DNA of 64,000 nucleotides from KBS-96 sp964247975. Lineage in GTDB: Bacteria; Acidobacteriota; Terriglobia; Bryobacterales; Bryobacteraceae. The stretch is taken from positions 62,001-126,000 of the forward strand of contig CAXTWH010000004.1 of assembly GCA_964247975.1 (NCBI GenBank). The letters are read 5' to 3'. Below are positions 41,638 through 50,477 of the stretch, one piece after another; positions within the stretch are counted from its first letter, which is position 1, and each line of letters begins with the position of its first letter. The translations under genes and the position numbers were made by a program. The notes beneath the pieces are model-generated. The model did not search any database and was not told the origin of the DNA. It saw only the letters and a list, made by a program, of their open reading frames with translations.

Positions 41638-43518
41638 ATGACGGCACTGGAATTAAGCATTGAATCACGGGCGCAGGAATTTCGCCGCCAACTGGAAGCG
41701 GGCGTGGTGGTGGCTGATGGCGCAATGGGCACCATGCTCTACGGCAAGGGCATCTTCATCAATCGCTGTTTCGATGAATTGAACTTATCCGCCCCGCAAC
41801 TGGTAAAGGAAGTTCATCAGGAATATGTTAAAGCGGGCGCGGAAGTGCTGGAAGCAAATACTTTCGGCGGAAATCGCGTGCGTTTGGCTGCTTTCGGCTT
41901 TGCCGAAAAATTAAAGGCCATCAACGAAGCGGGCGTTCGTTTAGCGCGGGAAGCGGCAGGCGACAAAGCTTTTGTGGCTGGGGCGATCGGTCCTTTGGGC
42001 GCGCCGATTGAGCCGATCGGCGCGATTTCTTTTGCGGAAGCGCGGGACATTTTCCGTGAACAAGCGCAAGCCCTGGTGAGCGCCGGAATCGATCTGCTGG
42101 TGTTGGAAACTTTCTACGACCTGCACGAGCTGCGTGAGGCTGTTTTCGCTGCCCGGGAAGCGGCCGGACCGGAAACCGTGATTGTGGCTCAAGTGGCGGT
42201 GGAAGATGATGGCCGCCTGCGAGACGGCACGGAACCGGCAGTTTACGCGCTGAAACTGGCGGAGTGGCCGGTGGATGTGATCGGCGTTAACTGTTCCGCC
42301 GGGCCGAAAGCGGTGCTGGAAACCATTGAGAAAATTTCCGCGCTCACCCGCAAACCGTTAAGCGCGATGCCTAACGCCGGATTGCCTACGCGAGTGGAAG
42401 GCCGCAATATTTACCTTTGCTCGCCGGAATACATGGCCCAGTATTCACGGCGCTTTCTACAGGCCGGAGTTCGATTGGTAGGAGGCTGCTGCGGCACTAC
42501 GCCCGAGCACATCAAAGCCATTCGCGGTGAAGTGCGTTCCATGCAGCCGGTGAAAAGCCACGGCCCTACCGTTGTGGTGGAAGAAACCAAACCGGAGCGC
42601 AAGGGAATGCCGAAAATTTCCTTGGCGGAAAAGTCGAATCTTGGCGCGAAACTAGCTGCCGGGAAATTCGTGGCGTTTGTGGAAATTCTACCGCCGCGCG
42701 GCATTGACGCTTCGAAAGAAATTGCCGGGGCCATTCTTTGCAAACAGCACGGCATTGATTGTATTAACGTGCCTGATGGACCTCGCGCCAGTGCGCGGTT
42801 AAGTGCGCAGGTAGCCTGTCAATTAATTCAACAACAAGCAGAAATCGAAGCTGTTCTCCACTTCTGCTGCCGCGACCGCAACATCCTGAGCATTCAATCT
42901 GAACTGCTCGGCGCGCATACCACCGGCGTCCGCAACCTGATCTGCATTACGGGCGACCCGCCCCGCATGGGCACGTATCCCGACGCTACGGCAGTTTTCG
43001 ATGTGGATTCCATTGGGCTGACCAACATCGCCAATCAATTGAACAAAGGCTTGGATATCGGCGGCAACCCAATCGGGTCGCAAACTTCGTTAGTGATTGG
43101 CGTAGGAGCTAACCCAGGCGCATTGAACATGGAAGAAGAACTGCGCCGCTTTGCCTGGAAAGTGGAAGCCGGCGCGGAATACGTCGTGACGCAGCCGGTG
43201 TTTGATCTGGAACTGCTGGAAACTTTCCTGAAAAACACTGAACAATGGAATCTGCCCATTATTGCCGGCATTTGGCCGCTGACCAGTTACCGCAATGCGG
43301 AGTTTATGGTAAATGAGCTCCGCGTACCAGTACCGGAACAGTATATGCGCCGAATGCGCGCGGCGGAAACCGCCGACCATGCCCGCGCTGAAGGAATTGC
43401 GATTGCCCGCGAGATGGTGGAGCGGGTGCGTCCCATCACCCACGGCGTACAGTTGAGCGCTCCTTTCGGGCGCTATGATATGGCGGTTCAGGTTGCTGAA
43501 GCGATCGGGCCTCGCTAA
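41638..43518 (+). CDS. Bifunctional homocysteine S-methyltransferase / methylenetetrahydrofolate reductase
   Basis: The 626-residue protein has an N-terminal homocysteine-binding barrel (about 1-305) with DGAMGTMLYGKG and zinc cysteines in IGVNCSAGPKA and VGGCCGTTPEHIKAI, and a C-terminal MTHFR barrel (about 325-620) with FVEILPPRG, LICITGDPPRMG, VGANPGALN and YVVTQPVFDLELLE. This is the YitJ architecture. It lacks cobalamin-binding and activation domains, so it cannot do the full MetH reaction unless other subunits supply them. It could use S-methylmethionine, betaine or a cobalamin partner. With the SAM-cleaving enzyme upstream it suggests a methionine/folate unit. Confidence 0.9.
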   Translation: MTALELSIESRAQEFRRQLEAGVVVADGAMGTMLYGKGIFINRCFDELNLSAPQLVKEVHQEYVKAGAEVLEANTFGGNRVRLAAFGFAEKLKAINEAGVRLAREAAGDKAFVAGAIGPLGAPIEPIGAISFAEARDIFREQAQALVSAGIDLLVLETFYDLHELREAVFAAREAAGPETVIVAQVAVEDDGRLRDGTEPAVYALKLAEWPVDVIGVNCSAGPKAVLETIEKISALTRKPLSAMPNAGLPTRVEGRNIYLCSPEYMAQYSRRFLQAGVRLVGGCCGTTPEHIKAIRGEVRSMQPVKSHGPTVVVEETKPERKGMPKISLAEKSNLGAKLAAGKFVAFVEILPPRGIDASKEIAGAILCKQHGIDCINVPDGPRASARLSAQVACQLIQQQAEIEAVLHFCCRDRNILSIQSELLGAHTTGVRNLICITGDPPRMGTYPDATAVFDVDSIGLTNIANQLNKGLDIGGNPIGSQTSLVIGVGANPGALNMEEELRRFAWKVEAGAEYVVTQPVFDLELLETFLKNTEQWNLPIIAGIWPLTSYRNAEFMVNELRVPVPEQYMRRMRAAETADHARAEGIAIAREMVERVRPITHGVQLSAPFGRYDMAVQVAEAIGPR

Positions 43519-43607
43519 ACTGTCGATTGATCGATGCCGTATGCTTTAAATTCGGCGTACAATTGAAAACCTGTGCCGCGTCTTTTCAGGCCGGCAACAA
43601 CCAATAC

Positions 43608-44246
43608 GTGGCAACAGACCTCATTGAATTTGATATTGAAAATCCGAGCGAAGACGTGATTCGACGCGCTGCCAGCGCTGTGTCGCGCGGCTTGGTAATC
43701 GGCATTCCTACCGATGCTCTTTACACATTGATTGCAGACCCCATGAATCTGCAGGCGGTTGTGCGGGTGTTTAAAGCCAAAGGACGCGAAAGCATCCGTT
43801 CCCTGCCGCTGCTGATCAACGATGTGCTGATGGCGGAAGAACTGGCCAAGGATCTTTCCAGCCGCTTTTACATTCTGGCGCGTCATTTCTGGCCGGGACC
43901 GCTCACCATCATCGTTCCGGCTTCGGCCAAAGTTCCTTTAAAGGTGACCGGAAATACCGGGCGTCTTGGTTTGCGCCAGGTTCAGTCAAAGCTCGCCAAC
44001 GCCATTATCGACCGCGTTGGACATGCGGTGATTGCCACCAGCGCCAACCTGTCCGGCGAGCCTACCTGCACAAACGGCATTGAACTGTTCGGCGCAATGG
44101 ACGGCCGCATTGATCTGGTGTTTGATGGCGGCGTTTGCACCGGACCCGGCGCAACCACAGTGGACATCACCGAGCCTTACTGGCGCATCATCAAGGAAGG
44201 CTCCATTACAGAAAAAGATCTGATGGAGAGACTGCAACTCGATTAG
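43608..44246 (+). CDS. tsaC: L-threonylcarbamoyladenylate synthase (Sua5/YrdC/TsaC family)
   Basis: The enzyme makes threonylcarbamoyl-AMP from threonine, bicarbonate and ATP for the t6A modification of tRNA. The 212-residue protein is a YrdC domain with SRGLVIGIPTDALYTLIAD, FKAKGRESIRSLPLLI, HFWPGPLTIIVPAS, GLRQVQSKLANAI and IATSANLSGEPTC. It lacks a separate C-terminal Sua5 domain. I start at the GTG at 43608, where similarity begins; the frame is open from a TTG at 43527, but the first 27 residues look unrelated. tsaB, which acts in the next step, is encoded convergently 23 bases away. Confidence 0.87.
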   Translation: MATDLIEFDIENPSEDVIRRAASAVSRGLVIGIPTDALYTLIADPMNLQAVVRVFKAKGRESIRSLPLLINDVLMAEELAKDLSSRFYILARHFWPGPLTIIVPASAKVPLKVTGNTGRLGLRQVQSKLANAIIDRVGHAVIATSANLSGEPTCTNGIELFGAMDGRIDLVFDGGVCTGPGATTVDITEPYWRIIKEGSITEKDLMERLQLD

Positions 44247-44269
44247 AAATCGGCAGCAACCATTTATTT

Positions 44270-44938
44270 TTATTTGTCGCGCCAGAATAATTCCGCATCG
44301 GAACTGCGCACGTAATTGGCATCAGCCATTATGGACGAACAAAGTTTTCCGGCGGCTTGATCGAATTGAGCGCACCGGGCAATTGCTCCGGCCAGAACAC
44401 CGCTCGTTTCCGTCCAGGTCATGGCTTCAAAGCGTGTGCCGGCCAGGACGCCCCGAAAAGGCGAACCGGCTTTCGTGACAAACTCATAAGAACTGGCGGC
44501 AAGGTTGTGTAGCCAAGGTTCAAGATGGGTGACAACTTCCGGCTTTACCAGGTTTAATTCCGCATCGTACACGGCTGCAAAAACGTCGCCGCGCCGGGCA
44601 TCCAGAATCACGGCGCGATAGGCTTCGCGGCCAAAGCTCGCCAGCGCGCGCAGATTGGAAATGGCCGCTATCGGCTTCCCTGTTGCTTCAGCGAGCCCTT
44701 TCACTGCTGTCATTCCGACCCGCACGCCCGTAAATGAGCCCGGGCCGCTGGCACAGGCAAAACAATCAATCCGATCCAGGGTCAAGTTATTCTGCTCAAA
44801 AACAGAAGCCAACTCCACAAAAATCGTGTGCGCGAATCCATCAAGCGACTGCAGTTCCCGTTCCACCAACATCTGCCCATTCTGCTGTATTGCAATGCTT
44901 CCCGTTGCTCCGGTTGTGTCGATGGCGAGAATGGTCAT
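44270..44938 (-). CDS. tsaB: tRNA threonylcarbamoyladenosine biosynthesis protein TsaB
   Basis: TsaB is the non-catalytic partner of TsaD in t6A synthesis. The 222-residue ASKHA-fold protein has ILAIDTTGATGSIAI, the central ACASGPGSFTGVRVGMTAVKGLA motif (described by position about 62-84) and AVILDARRGDVFAAVYD. The two histidines that mark TsaD metal binding are absent, as expected for TsaB. Its ATG overlaps the stop of the upstream putative glycosidase gene (ATGA, 4 bases). tsaE and tsaD are not in the window. Confidence 0.92.
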   Translation of the reverse strand: MTILAIDTTGATGSIAIQQNGQMLVERELQSLDGFAHTIFVELASVFEQNNLTLDRIDCFACASGPGSFTGVRVGMTAVKGLAEATGKPIAAISNLRALASFGREAYRAVILDARRGDVFAAVYDAELNLVKPEVVTHLEPWLHNLAASSYEFVTKAGSPFRGVLAGTRFEAMTWTETSGVLAGAIARCAQFDQAAGKLCSSIMADANYVRSSDAELFWRDK

Positions 44939-46713
44939 TTCGAGACTTGGAACGCTTTTTCGAGCGAGTATGCTTTGCCGTTAGCATTGATGGCATTGAT
45001 GCGGACGTTCAAAATAGCGGGATTGGTGGTCAGCAAGTAAGCCGGAATACTGAGCGCGCCTTCAGCACCAACGCCGATAATGCGCGGTCCTTCGTTGCTT
45101 GCCACCACTTCGCCAATCCATACATATTGCATGGTCCGCGTTGCTCGATTAGTTTTCTTGAGTTTAATCTGGTATTTGATCGGCTTTGTGCCGTCCAAAT
45201 CCTGAGCGGAAGGGATAGCCACATCAAACGGCAGCCTCAACGGATTGAGTTCCACATCCTGCACCGGCGCGGGCATGGATTCAAATTTGTAGCTTTTCAG
45301 CATCCCTTCTTTCTGGCCATCTCGTGGGACCTGTAAAATCCAATCGCCTGTTGTGGATGGCGTTGTTTCGCTGTAGGTATCTTGTTTCACATCCTTCAAG
45401 TCAATGATTTCGCCGGTGCGCGGATTAATCCAGTGCGGGTTGTATTTGTGTTTTTCCGGGAATTCGATTTCCACCGCGCCCGGGTGTTCCGCATAAAGCA
45501 GATATTCAACATTTTCCAACCCCGCCGCGCGTGCGTTATCCACATCGAAGAAAGGCTCAAATTCCCAGTGGCGAACGCCGGGCATAATCGTAAACCAGAC
45601 TTTCATTGCTTGCACATTCGCCGGATTTTGAATGGCTTGGTAGCTCACCGTAGGATATTCGCCGCTGGCAGTGGCGGACCAAAGCTCATGCCGGAATTCA
45701 TCCGGTTGCGCGCTTTGGATTACATGTATCTGAGGCGCAGCGGTGGTTTGCCGCTCCACCGCGCCTAGCTGCGCGTTGGGCGAGGCTTCCACAATAAAAT
45801 TTTCCCAACCGTCGCGCAGCAGCATGGAAGAAGTCATGCGGGCATCAGTGGAGCGTGGATGGCGAAAGCTGTCGAATTTCTGGAGCAGCGATCCGATGTC
45901 TTTCAGCAAATCACGAGTTCCTGCTCCATCTTCGAATGCTTCCACGCCTTGCCAGGTGACGTTCAGCGGCGCGTACCGGCTTACTACGTGGCGGATAAGA
46001 GCCGCACGCTCATCCCAATTCTCCATTCCGTTGGCGCGGAGAAAAGGCTGATCGGCTAGCACTAAGTCCAGCACCAGATTCTGTTCATGGGCATAAAGCA
46101 GGCGATCATCAAGCTTTTCAAAATAGGTGGAATCCGGTAGGCCATCTTTGGTCAGCGGGTGCAGGGCACCACTGCCGGTAAGCACCACGCCGCGTAGATG
46201 AGTAAAACCCTCCTGCTTGCGGGTTTGAACAAATTGTTGAAACGCGTTCAGGTCAAGCGTAAGCCAAGGCACTTCCACCGATGACCACAAATGCGGCTGC
46301 TTGTCATCGGTCCACCAATGCCGCACATTGGCTACGCTCACAAAACCGTGACTGTTGTTTTCCGCCACGGAAAACTTTGCTTCCCGCACTTCAAAACGTT
46401 TGATGTCGGAAGTGACCCGGTAAAACCAGTTGCCGCTTTGGTTCGGAGTAAATCGGGCGCGCAGAATGCGTCCCCCGCTCCAGAAAGCGCGAACCAGAAA
46501 AGTGGTCTGGTCAGGGCCGCGAAATTCCACATTCAACAATTCGTCCCGATAAGCCGATCTCCCGGCGGGCAGTTCGTTTGCGCTCCATTCAAAACGGAGT
46601 TCACACGGGCTATATTTTGGAACGCCGGCATCGCAGGAAGGCAGCGCCGCGCCATACGCGGTAAACACCACTGCTGAAAACAGCACCAGACAAGCACCAG
46701 CAATCTCGCGCAT
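44935..46713 (-). CDS. Secreted DUF5060-domain putative glycoside hydrolase
   Basis: The 592-residue protein has a signal peptide (MREIAGACLVLFSAVVFTAYGAA). An N-terminal beta sandwich of DUF5060 type follows (about 35-130; DELLNVEFRGPDQTTFLVRAFW, TPNQSGNWFYRV), then a TIM-barrel-like region (about 145-400) with LRGVVLTGSG, and a collagen-binding-like C-terminal part with ISLKDVKQ-type strands (INPRTGEIIDL). Related proteins are annotated as apiosidase-like or DUF4038 enzymes acting on plant or microbial polysaccharides. Catalytic acids are not certain. I start at the ATG at 46711-46713; a TTG at 46749 is possible. The gene is translationally coupled to tsaB, an odd pairing. Confidence 0.65.
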   Translation of the reverse strand: MREIAGACLVLFSAVVFTAYGAALPSCDAGVPKYSPCELRFEWSANELPAGRSAYRDELLNVEFRGPDQTTFLVRAFWSGGRILRARFTPNQSGNWFYRVTSDIKRFEVREAKFSVAENNSHGFVSVANVRHWWTDDKQPHLWSSVEVPWLTLDLNAFQQFVQTRKQEGFTHLRGVVLTGSGALHPLTKDGLPDSTYFEKLDDRLLYAHEQNLVLDLVLADQPFLRANGMENWDERAALIRHVVSRYAPLNVTWQGVEAFEDGAGTRDLLKDIGSLLQKFDSFRHPRSTDARMTSSMLLRDGWENFIVEASPNAQLGAVERQTTAAPQIHVIQSAQPDEFRHELWSATASGEYPTVSYQAIQNPANVQAMKVWFTIMPGVRHWEFEPFFDVDNARAAGLENVEYLLYAEHPGAVEIEFPEKHKYNPHWINPRTGEIIDLKDVKQDTYSETTPSTTGDWILQVPRDGQKEGMLKSYKFESMPAPVQDVELNPLRLPFDVAIPSAQDLDGTKPIKYQIKLKKTNRATRTMQYVWIGEVVASNEGPRIIGVGAEGALSIPAYLLTTNPAILNVRINAINANGKAYSLEKAFQVSK

Positions 46714-47062
46714 AAACCAACAGGGTACCGCGATGTGCTGCAACGACAAACCTTTACACGCTGCCTACAATTGAGGACCGTAAAACTGTTTCGAAAGCAG
46801 GATTCTAATAACCAGGGTAGGAGCATCTCAAAAGCTTTCTCCCACAAAAACCAGACTCCGATTTTCGGTGGCGCACCCCACATCCCCAACCCTCCGCCGG
46901 GAAGTACTTGGGGGAAGTAATCTGGAATATACAAGGTCTACTTTCCCTGAGCCAGCTTGCGGTGAACTGAATAAAAATTGGTACGGAAACGTGATTTTAG
47001 AACAAAACAACTTATCAAGCGCGGTGTTTGATGATCTTGGATTGCATCAAACAGGCGACAGC
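46714..47062. other. 349-base intergenic region between divergent genes
   Basis: This gap separates the putative glycosidase gene (minus) from the CpxR-like regulator gene (plus) and must hold both promoters. A plus frame is open from 46868 into the regulator gene but reads as non-homologous sequence. I see no RNA gene, no long inverted repeat and no promoter I would call with confidence; the segment 46960-47062 is AT-rich and is the best place for the two-component promoter. Confidence 0.5.
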
Positions 47063-47791
47063 ATGGAAACAGATAACAAAACCGCTGGGCGACGCTTATT
47101 AATTGTTGACGATGATACGGAACTAGGCGAGCTTCTAGGCGAGTTCCTCGTGAATGAAGGTTTTACGTTGGAATTTGCGCACGACGGCAATTCCGGTTTG
47201 AAAAAGGCTCTGGCCGGGAACTATTCGCTGATTGTTCTGGATGTAATGCTTCCCGGGCTGAACGGCTTTGAACTGCTACGCCAGCTTCGAACGCAGTCGC
47301 CGGTTCCGGTGCTGATGCTGACTGCTCGCGGCGATGATGTGGACCGCATTGTGGGACTGGAAATCGGAGCCGACGATTATCTGCCGAAGCCATTCAACCC
47401 GCGTGAATTGATTGCGCGAGTTCACGCCGTACTTCGCCGCTCGCAAGGGCTGGCGGAAAGCGCTACTGCCGATGGCGAAAGCCTGCAAGTGGGCGATGTG
47501 GAACTGGACCCGCGCTCCCGCGTTGTGCGCCGCGCCGGAGAACTGATTGAACTGACAACGGCTGAATTCGACCTCCTGCGGGTTCTGCTGCAACAAGCCG
47601 GGCAGGTGGTTCCCCGGGAACAGTTGTTTCAGGAAGTGCTAGGCCGCGAATTTGCAGTTTTTGACCGCAGCATTGATAATCACGTCAGTAGCATCCGGCG
47701 TAAACTCGGTTCACGGATGAATGGCGTGGATCGGATAAAATCGGTGCGGAATATCGGTTATCAGTATGCGGTTGTTTCTGATCCGGCTTGA
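47063..47791 (+). CDS. CpxR-like response regulator, OmpR/PhoB family
   Basis: The 242-residue protein has a receiver domain (1-120) with D17/D18 in LLIVDDDTE, phospho-acceptor D60 in IVLDVMLPGLNG, T87 in MLTARG and K109 in YLPKPFNPRE, then a winged-helix DNA-binding domain (about 140-238) with LTTAEFDLLRVLLQQAGQVV and DNHVSSIRRKLG. It should bind DNA as a dimer upon phosphorylation by the adjacent kinase. The start ATG at 47063 excludes a 65-residue non-homologous extension. It lies 8 bases upstream of the kinase gene, one operon. Confidence 0.92.
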   Translation: METDNKTAGRRLLIVDDDTELGELLGEFLVNEGFTLEFAHDGNSGLKKALAGNYSLIVLDVMLPGLNGFELLRQLRTQSPVPVLMLTARGDDVDRIVGLEIGADDYLPKPFNPRELIARVHAVLRRSQGLAESATADGESLQVGDVELDPRSRVVRRAGELIELTTAEFDLLRVLLQQAGQVVPREQLFQEVLGREFAVFDRSIDNHVSSIRRKLGSRMNGVDRIKSVRNIGYQYAVVSDPA

Positions 47792-47799
47792 GAGTTTGA

Positions 47800-49242
47800 T
47801 TGCGTAGTCTTTTCATCCGTATATTTCTTTGGTTCTGGGCTGCTACCGTCCTGTTGGTTGCTGTTCTGCTAGGCAGTGTTTATCTGACCCAGCCTGATCC
47901 TCAGACTCCCCATTGGCGAGCCCTGACGCGCAGTTTTCTAGCGCTTTACGCTCAACAAGCGGCGCAAAGCTACGAATCACACGGCTGCATTGGCTTGCAG
48001 AGCGTTTTTGAAAGCAGCCCGTTTCCGGCCTTCGCCCATCACCGTGCATTAACCGACCAGTTGGGACACAGTGTTTGCGGAGCGCAAAATTCCCCGCAGT
48101 TGACCTCCTTCGCCCATCGTGCTGCTGCCGCTTCGTCCTCGGTGTTCCTGCGGGAAACAGATTCTGTATTAACCGCCACCAAGGTGCGCGGCTCATCCGG
48201 AGCCACGTATGTTTTGCTGCTTGATCTGCCGCACTTCCGGCCTCCCAATCCTCTTGCGCTGCCGATTCGCATCTGGATTGTCCGTATTCTGGCCCTTCTG
48301 ATTACTGCTGGTTTAGTCTGCTACGGCTTGGCCCGCCACTTTGCTGCTCCTATTCGACGGCTGCGCGCTGTCGCTAGACGCTTTGCTACTGGGGACTTAA
48401 AAGCCCGTGTAGGTAAAGATCCGCTTTTAAAACGGCGCGACGAAGTAGCGGAACTGGGGCGGGATTTCGATGAAATGGCTCGCCGTATTGAAGAACTGGT
48501 AACGCGGCAGGAACAGCTTCTGCAATCGCAACGGCGGCTTCTCGGAGATATTTCGCACGAACTGCGATCGCCGCTGACGCGCTTGGGGCTGGCTTCCGGC
48601 TTGTTGCAGCGCAAAGTGGGCGAGGATGCTCAGCCCTTGTTGAAACGCATTGACCTGGAATCGGAGCGCTTGAATGCTTTAATCGGCCAGCTTCTGGCGT
48701 TGGCTCGGCTGGATGCCGCTTCAACGCCTGAGCTAACGGAAACACTGGATCTGCAAAGCCTTTTGAAGGATGTTGTGGACGATGCCGCTTTTGAAGCCGC
48801 TTCCCGTAATGTGCAGATCGATTATGAAGCTCATGAAAACTGCTTTGTTCCTGGCATAGCCAATCTGCTGCGAAGCGCGTTTGACAACATTCTGCGAAAT
48901 GCCATTCGCTACACGGCTCCGGAAACAGTGGTGAAAGTGGAACTGGAATGTTTCGCTGATTGCCCTTCTGTAATCGTCAGCGATGAAGGGCCCGGCATCC
49001 CGGAGAAAGACCTGCCTCATATCTTTGAGCCATTTTACCGCGTGGCCGAAGCGCGCGACCGTAAAAGCGGCGGAACCGGCTTGGGTCTGGCTATTACCGA
49101 GCGGACTATCCGGCTGCATGGAGGAACGATAGAAGCATTGAATCGCCCGAAAGGCGGCTTATCGGTTTGTGTCAGCTTTGCTGCTGTTCAGAACACGAAG
49201 CCGCAGCAGGCGACGGCACTTTCGGACGCTGTTGTTTCGTAA
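47800..49242 (+). CDS. CpxA-like sensor histidine kinase
   Basis: The 480-residue membrane kinase has a first transmembrane helix (about 8-28), a periplasmic sensor loop (about 30-155), a second helix (about 157-178), a HAMP domain (about 179-232), the phosphoacceptor H253 in GDISHELRSPLTRLGLA and a HATPase domain with FDNILRNAIRYT, DEGPGIPEKDLPHIFEPF and SGGTGLGLAI. This matches CpxA in plan; Cpx systems sense envelope stress. The start is a TTG at 47800-47802, 8 bases after the regulator stop. The sensor loop is not similar enough to E. coli CpxA to assume the same signal. Confidence 0.92.
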   Translation: MRSLFIRIFLWFWAATVLLVAVLLGSVYLTQPDPQTPHWRALTRSFLALYAQQAAQSYESHGCIGLQSVFESSPFPAFAHHRALTDQLGHSVCGAQNSPQLTSFAHRAAAASSSVFLRETDSVLTATKVRGSSGATYVLLLDLPHFRPPNPLALPIRIWIVRILALLITAGLVCYGLARHFAAPIRRLRAVARRFATGDLKARVGKDPLLKRRDEVAELGRDFDEMARRIEELVTRQEQLLQSQRRLLGDISHELRSPLTRLGLASGLLQRKVGEDAQPLLKRIDLESERLNALIGQLLALARLDAASTPELTETLDLQSLLKDVVDDAAFEAASRNVQIDYEAHENCFVPGIANLLRSAFDNILRNAIRYTAPETVVKVELECFADCPSVIVSDEGPGIPEKDLPHIFEPFYRVAEARDRKSGGTGLGLAITERTIRLHGGTIEALNRPKGGLSVCVSFAAVQNTKPQQATALSDAVVS

Positions 49243-49260
49243 AACAGGCAATAAGGAAAC

Positions 49261-49458
49261 TCAAAACAAATCCCCACGCGCCGTGTCTCTTTGCGCTGCC
49301 TCTACCTGAAACTGTTTTCGTTCCTCATCCGGAATAGCATCAAACAAAGCGAGCACGTGTTTCATCGTAGGAGGGTTTGGGAACAGAAGCACGTCCCCTG
49401 TTTGCTCGTCTTTACGGATGTAAACTTCCTGAACGTCGAAATGGCAGTTCCATACCAA
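49261..49458 (-). pseudogene. AbrB/VapB-type antitoxin, probably N-terminally truncated
   Basis: The frame yields 65 residues, with FDVQEVYIRKDEQTGDVLLF and an acidic helical tail ending RGDLF, the layout of VapB/AbrB-like antitoxins after their DNA-binding R-S-Q-A-V-R-L-P strand. That strand is missing. The frame stops at a TAA immediately upstream of the TTG at 49458 and the adjacent sequence belongs to the divergent heme-protein gene. No PIN-domain toxin lies beside it. It may be a relic, or a short expressed protein starting at TTG. Its 3' end faces the CpxA-like gene. Confidence 0.55.
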
Positions 49459-49473
49459 TTAAAATTGTAGCTG

Positions 49474-49965
49474 GTGAGTTTAAACAAGAATCGCATTTGG
49501 ATGGCAGCCATCGTTTCAGCGATTTTTATGGCTGCCATGTTTTGGAATCCTGTTACGTTCGGCAATCCGCCTACTGATCATTCCAAAACTCTGGAAAACC
49601 AGTTACACCCTCCAGCGTCTGTCGCTGCGGTGCTTCAGCGATCCTGTTATGATTGCCACGGAAACAAAACGCGCTGGCCTTGGTACACGCACTTCCGGCC
49701 TGTCTCCGACTGGGTTCAGCAGGATGTTTTAGCTGGCAGAACGGCGTTGAACTTTTCGGAATGGTCCGTTCAAACCAGAAATGACCGGAACTTACAAAAC
49801 AGAACACTCGAAACTTCCTGTGCTTCGATGCAAGCCGGCATGATGCCGCCCGGCTATTATTTATATCTGCATCCTGACGCCAAACTCACCAACCGCGATG
49901 TGCGCGCCGTATGCGAATGGACGCGGGAGCAGGCAGCAACCATCACCGGTTTTAATAAACCGTAA
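49474..49965 (+). CDS. Heme-binding domain protein with single CxxCH
   Basis: The 163-residue protein has an N-terminal hydrophobic signal or anchor (about 9-27) and a heme-binding domain with SCYDCHGNKTRWPWYTHFRP, in which CYDCH is a c-type heme site, and a distal MMPPGYY. It matches the small haem-binding domain family (PF14376) often found in Bacteroidetes and Acidobacteria. It should be exported and bind one heme; the role is unknown, perhaps redox sensing. The start is a GTG at 49474 or the ATG at 49501. The last 14 bases overlap the convergent hypothetical gene. Confidence 0.8.
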   Translation: MSLNKNRIWMAAIVSAIFMAAMFWNPVTFGNPPTDHSKTLENQLHPPASVAAVLQRSCYDCHGNKTRWPWYTHFRPVSDWVQQDVLAGRTALNFSEWSVQTRNDRNLQNRTLETSCASMQAGMMPPGYYLYLHPDAKLTNRDVRAVCEWTREQAATITGFNKP

Positions 49966-50443
49966 AGCAAAACGCCAGGTTTTCGCCTTCCGGTGAAAGC
50001 GAGTATTCACCGTTCTGCAGATATTCCGCTGCTTCAATTCGATAAAGCCCGGGCGCAAGCGTTCGCACGGAAGTGTGAAAGACTTTTAGCCCCTTGCTGC
50101 CTTTTTTTCCGATGGAAATCTGCCGCTTGCCGTTATTCACTTCAAATTTGTATAAGCTGAGGCTGGAAGCTGTCAGCCGTTCCGCAGCCAGCAGAAAGAT
50201 AGGTTCGGCCAAGGGCGTCCGGGCAGTGGAAGTTTCGCCCTGCACTATAAAGGTGTTCTCATTTTTGCTGGATGACTGTGAAGCATTCGCTGCCTCGGTT
50301 TCAACCAGATTGTCGGCGTGAAGCAGATAAGGAACATCCTTTTTAGGGGGAACAGGACCCGAATATTTTTCATCCGCGGCGGTGAGAACCGGTAGCGGAA
50401 TAAGGGCGATTGCTGAAACAAGAGCCTGCCTGCGAGTAAGCAT
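49952..50443 (-). CDS. Exported hypothetical protein
   Basis: The 163-residue protein begins MLTRRQALVSAIALIPLPVLTAAD, a twin-arginine-like signal peptide. The mature part (about 25-163) is predicted beta-rich, with KDVPYLLHADNLVETEA and ARTPLAEPIFLLAAERL, then KFEVNNGKRQISIGKKGSKG and a C-terminal strand LAPGLYRIEAAEYL. I do not recognise a named family; similar short Tat-exported proteins occur in Acidobacteria. It follows the HAD gene by 34 bases on the same strand. Confidence 0.6.
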   Translation of the reverse strand: MLTRRQALVSAIALIPLPVLTAADEKYSGPVPPKKDVPYLLHADNLVETEAANASQSSSKNENTFIVQGETSTARTPLAEPIFLLAAERLTASSLSLYKFEVNNGKRQISIGKKGSKGLKVFHTSVRTLAPGLYRIEAAEYLQNGEYSLSPEGENLAFCFTVY

Positions 50444-50477
50444 AAACTTAGTTTCCCATTGGCGCGTAAGCCAGGGT

